Notes under the pieces: model-generated
Database searches by the model: none
What the model was told of the DNA's origin: nothing
The model's input: the letters and a program-made list of their open reading frames with translations, nothing else
Shown: positions 13,927-15,227 of the stretch, in pieces
Numbering within the stretch: the first letter of the stretch is position 1
Layout of the letters: every line of letters starts with the position of its first letter
NCBI RefSeq assembly: GCF_000966975.1
Contig: NZ_JZWV01000060.1
Span: 1-15,227 of the forward strand
Length of the DNA stretch: 15,227 nucleotides
Direction of reading: 5' to 3'
From: Streptomyces katrae
GTDB lineage: Bacteria; Actinomycetota; Actinomycetes; Streptomycetales; Streptomycetaceae
Program-made: the position numbers and the translations under genes

Positions 13927-15227
13927 TTGTCCCCGACTAGCGAGACCGCACAGGGCGGCCGCCGACTCGTCATCGTCGAGTCCCCTGCCAAGGCGAAGAC
14001 GATCAAGGGCTACCTCGGCCCTGGGTACGTCGTCGAGGCGAGCGTCGGGCACATCCGCGACCTCCCGAACGGGGCCGCCGAGGTCCCCGACAAGTACACG
14101 GGCGAGGTCCGCCGGCTCGGCGTGGACGTCGAGCACGACTTCGCGCCGATCTACGTCGTCAACGCGGACAAGAAGGCCCAGGTCAGGAAGCTCAAGGACC
14201 TGCTGGCCGAGTCCGACGAACTCTTCCTCGCCACCGATGAGGACCGCGAGGGCGAAGCCATCGCGTGGCACCTCCAGGAAGTGCTCAAGCCCAAGGTCCC
14301 CGTCCACCGGATGGTCTTCCACGAGATCACCAAGGACGCCATCCGCGACGCCGTCGCCAACCCGCGCGAACTCAACCAGCGCATGGTCGACGCCCAGGAG
14401 ACCCGCCGCATCCTCGACCGCCTCTACGGCTACGAGGTCTCGCCGGTCCTGTGGAAGAAGGTCATGCCCCGGCTGTCGGCCGGCCGCGTCCAGTCCGTCG
14501 CCACCCGCCTCGTCGTCGAGCGCGAGCGCGAGCGCATCGCCTTCCGCTCCGCCGAGTACTGGGACCTCACCGGCACCTTCGGCACCGGCCGCGCCGGTGA
14601 CGCCTCCGACCCCTCCTCGCTGGTCGCCCGCCTGAACACGGTCGACGGCAAGCGCGTCGCCCAGGGCCGCGACTTCGGCCCGAACGGGCAGCTCAAGGGC
14701 GATGTGCTGCACCTCGACGAGGCGAACGCGCGGGCGCTCGCCGCCGCGCTCCAGGGCGCCGAGTTCTCCGTCCGCTCGGTCGAGTCCAAGCCGTACCGCC
14801 GCTCCCCGTACGCCCCGTTCCGTACGACGACCCTCCAGCAGGAGGCCTCGCGCAAGCTGGGCTTCGGCGCGAAGGCGACGATGCAGGTGGCGCAGAAGCT
14901 GTACGAGAACGGCTTCATCACCTACATGCGTACGGACTCCACCACGCTCTCCGACACCGCGGTGGCGGCGGCCCGGGCACAGGTCACCCAGCTCTACGGG
15001 GCCGACTACCTGCCCGAGAAGCCGCGCGTCTACGCCGGCAAGGTCAAGAACGCGCAGGAGGCGCACGAGGCGATCAGGCCTTCGGGTGATCGTTTCCGCA
15101 CCCCCGCCGAGACGGGCCTGACCGGCGACCAGTTCCGCCTGTACGAGCTGATCTGGAAGCGGACCGTCGCCTCCCAGATGAAGGACGCGACCGGCAACTC
15201 GGTCACCGTGAAGATCGCCGGCCGGAT
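13927..15227 (+). CDS. topA: DNA topoisomerase I, N-terminal part (cut by right edge)
   Basis: The first 433 codons of bacterial type IA topoisomerase, which relaxes negative supercoils. The TOPRIM domain begins with RRLVIVESPAKAKT (Glu18) and has the acidic DxDxE triad at Asp104, Asp106 and Glu108 (ATDEDREGEAIAWH). The active-site tyrosine is Tyr333 in GFITYMRTDST, and the ETRRILDRLYGYEVSP and MPRLSAGRVQSVATR signatures lie between. The start is a TTG at 13927 with GGAGAG at 13911-13916; the encoded start SPTSET matches Streptomyces TopA as I know it, and no ATG or GTG upstream is in frame with a site. All catalytic residues visible are intact. The C-terminal domains lie beyond the window. 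topA is essential in Streptomyces and its promoter is supercoiling-controlled. Confidence 0.95.
   Translation, partial: MSPTSETAQGGRRLVIVESPAKAKTIKGYLGPGYVVEASVGHIRDLPNGAAEVPDKYTGEVRRLGVDVEHDFAPIYVVNADKKAQVRKLKDLLAESDELFLATDEDREGEAIAWHLQEVLKPKVPVHRMVFHEITKDAIRDAVANPRELNQRMVDAQETRRILDRLYGYEVSPVLWKKVMPRLSAGRVQSVATRLVVERERERIAFRSAEYWDLTGTFGTGRAGDASDPSSLVARLNTVDGKRVAQGRDFGPNGQLKGDVLHLDEANARALAAALQGAEFSVRSVESKPYRRSPYAPFRTTTLQQEASRKLGFGAKATMQVAQKLYENGFITYMRTDSTTLSDTAVAAARAQVTQLYGADYLPEKPRVYAGKVKNAQEAHEAIRPSGDRFRTPAETGLTGDQFRLYELIWKRTVASQMKDATGNSVTVKIAGR

Noticed and set aside
13810..15066. A 418-codon open frame on the minus strand
   Set aside because: Antisense to topA, which carries all catalytic motifs.

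Overview
The window is very GC-rich with codons ending almost only in G or C. Its gene content (bldG with its partner gene, an actinobacterial-type Tad locus, an hppA proton pump, and a topA whose start matches Streptomyces TopA) points to the chromosome of a Streptomyces or close relative. No rRNA, tRNA, CRISPR array, insertion sequence or prophage gene was seen; this looks like conserved core chromosome.

Layout. (1) 2-4864, plus strand: a compact Tad (tight-adherence, type IVc pilus) locus. The order is an Ssd/TadZ-like MinD-family protein (cut by the left edge), the TadA ATPase, TadB and TadC platform proteins, a 65-residue Flp-type prepilin, a TadE-like minor pilin, and a TadG/Rv3654c-like protein. 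All junctions overlap by 1 to 14 bases except TadC-prepilin, where a 96-base gap holds a hairpin and the strongest ribosome binding site of the cluster. No prepilin peptidase lies in the window. (2) 4865-7334, minus strand: a large SftH/MrfA-type DEAH-like helicase converging on the Tad locus. A perfect 22-base tandem duplication just after its Walker A motif breaks its reading frame. The last Tad frame has no stop before the helicase and stays open antisense to it. (3) 7415-8352: bldG (anti-sigma factor antagonist) and its anti-sigma-like partner, separated by two strong hairpins and closed by a clear intrinsic terminator. (4) 8555-10960: hppA, a K+-independent H+-translocating pyrophosphatase, with a roughly 200-base leader and its own terminator. 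(5) 11151-13659: a lipoprotein, a two-domain SAM methyltransferase with a probable leaderless start, and a 65-residue two-helix membrane protein. (6) 13927-end: topA (DNA topoisomerase I, TTG start, cut by the right edge) behind a 267-base leader.

How they fit together. The first block should build a thin pilus: an ATPase, two inner-membrane platform proteins, one abundant pilin and two low-abundance pilin-like proteins. BldG and its partner form a partner-switching pair known to control development and antibiotic production in Streptomyces. The helicase and topA are DNA maintenance functions. HppA couples pyrophosphate hydrolysis to proton pumping.

The points most worth checking are the helicase frameshift, the missing stop of the last Tad gene, the degenerate ATP-binding motifs of BldG's partner, and several RNA hairpins placed where they could set relative expression (TadC/prepilin, bldG leader, bldG/partner, and upstream of the 65-residue membrane protein). 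I did not find convincing evidence of a wholly new system; the Streptomyces Tad locus with its tiny pilin is the least explored part.
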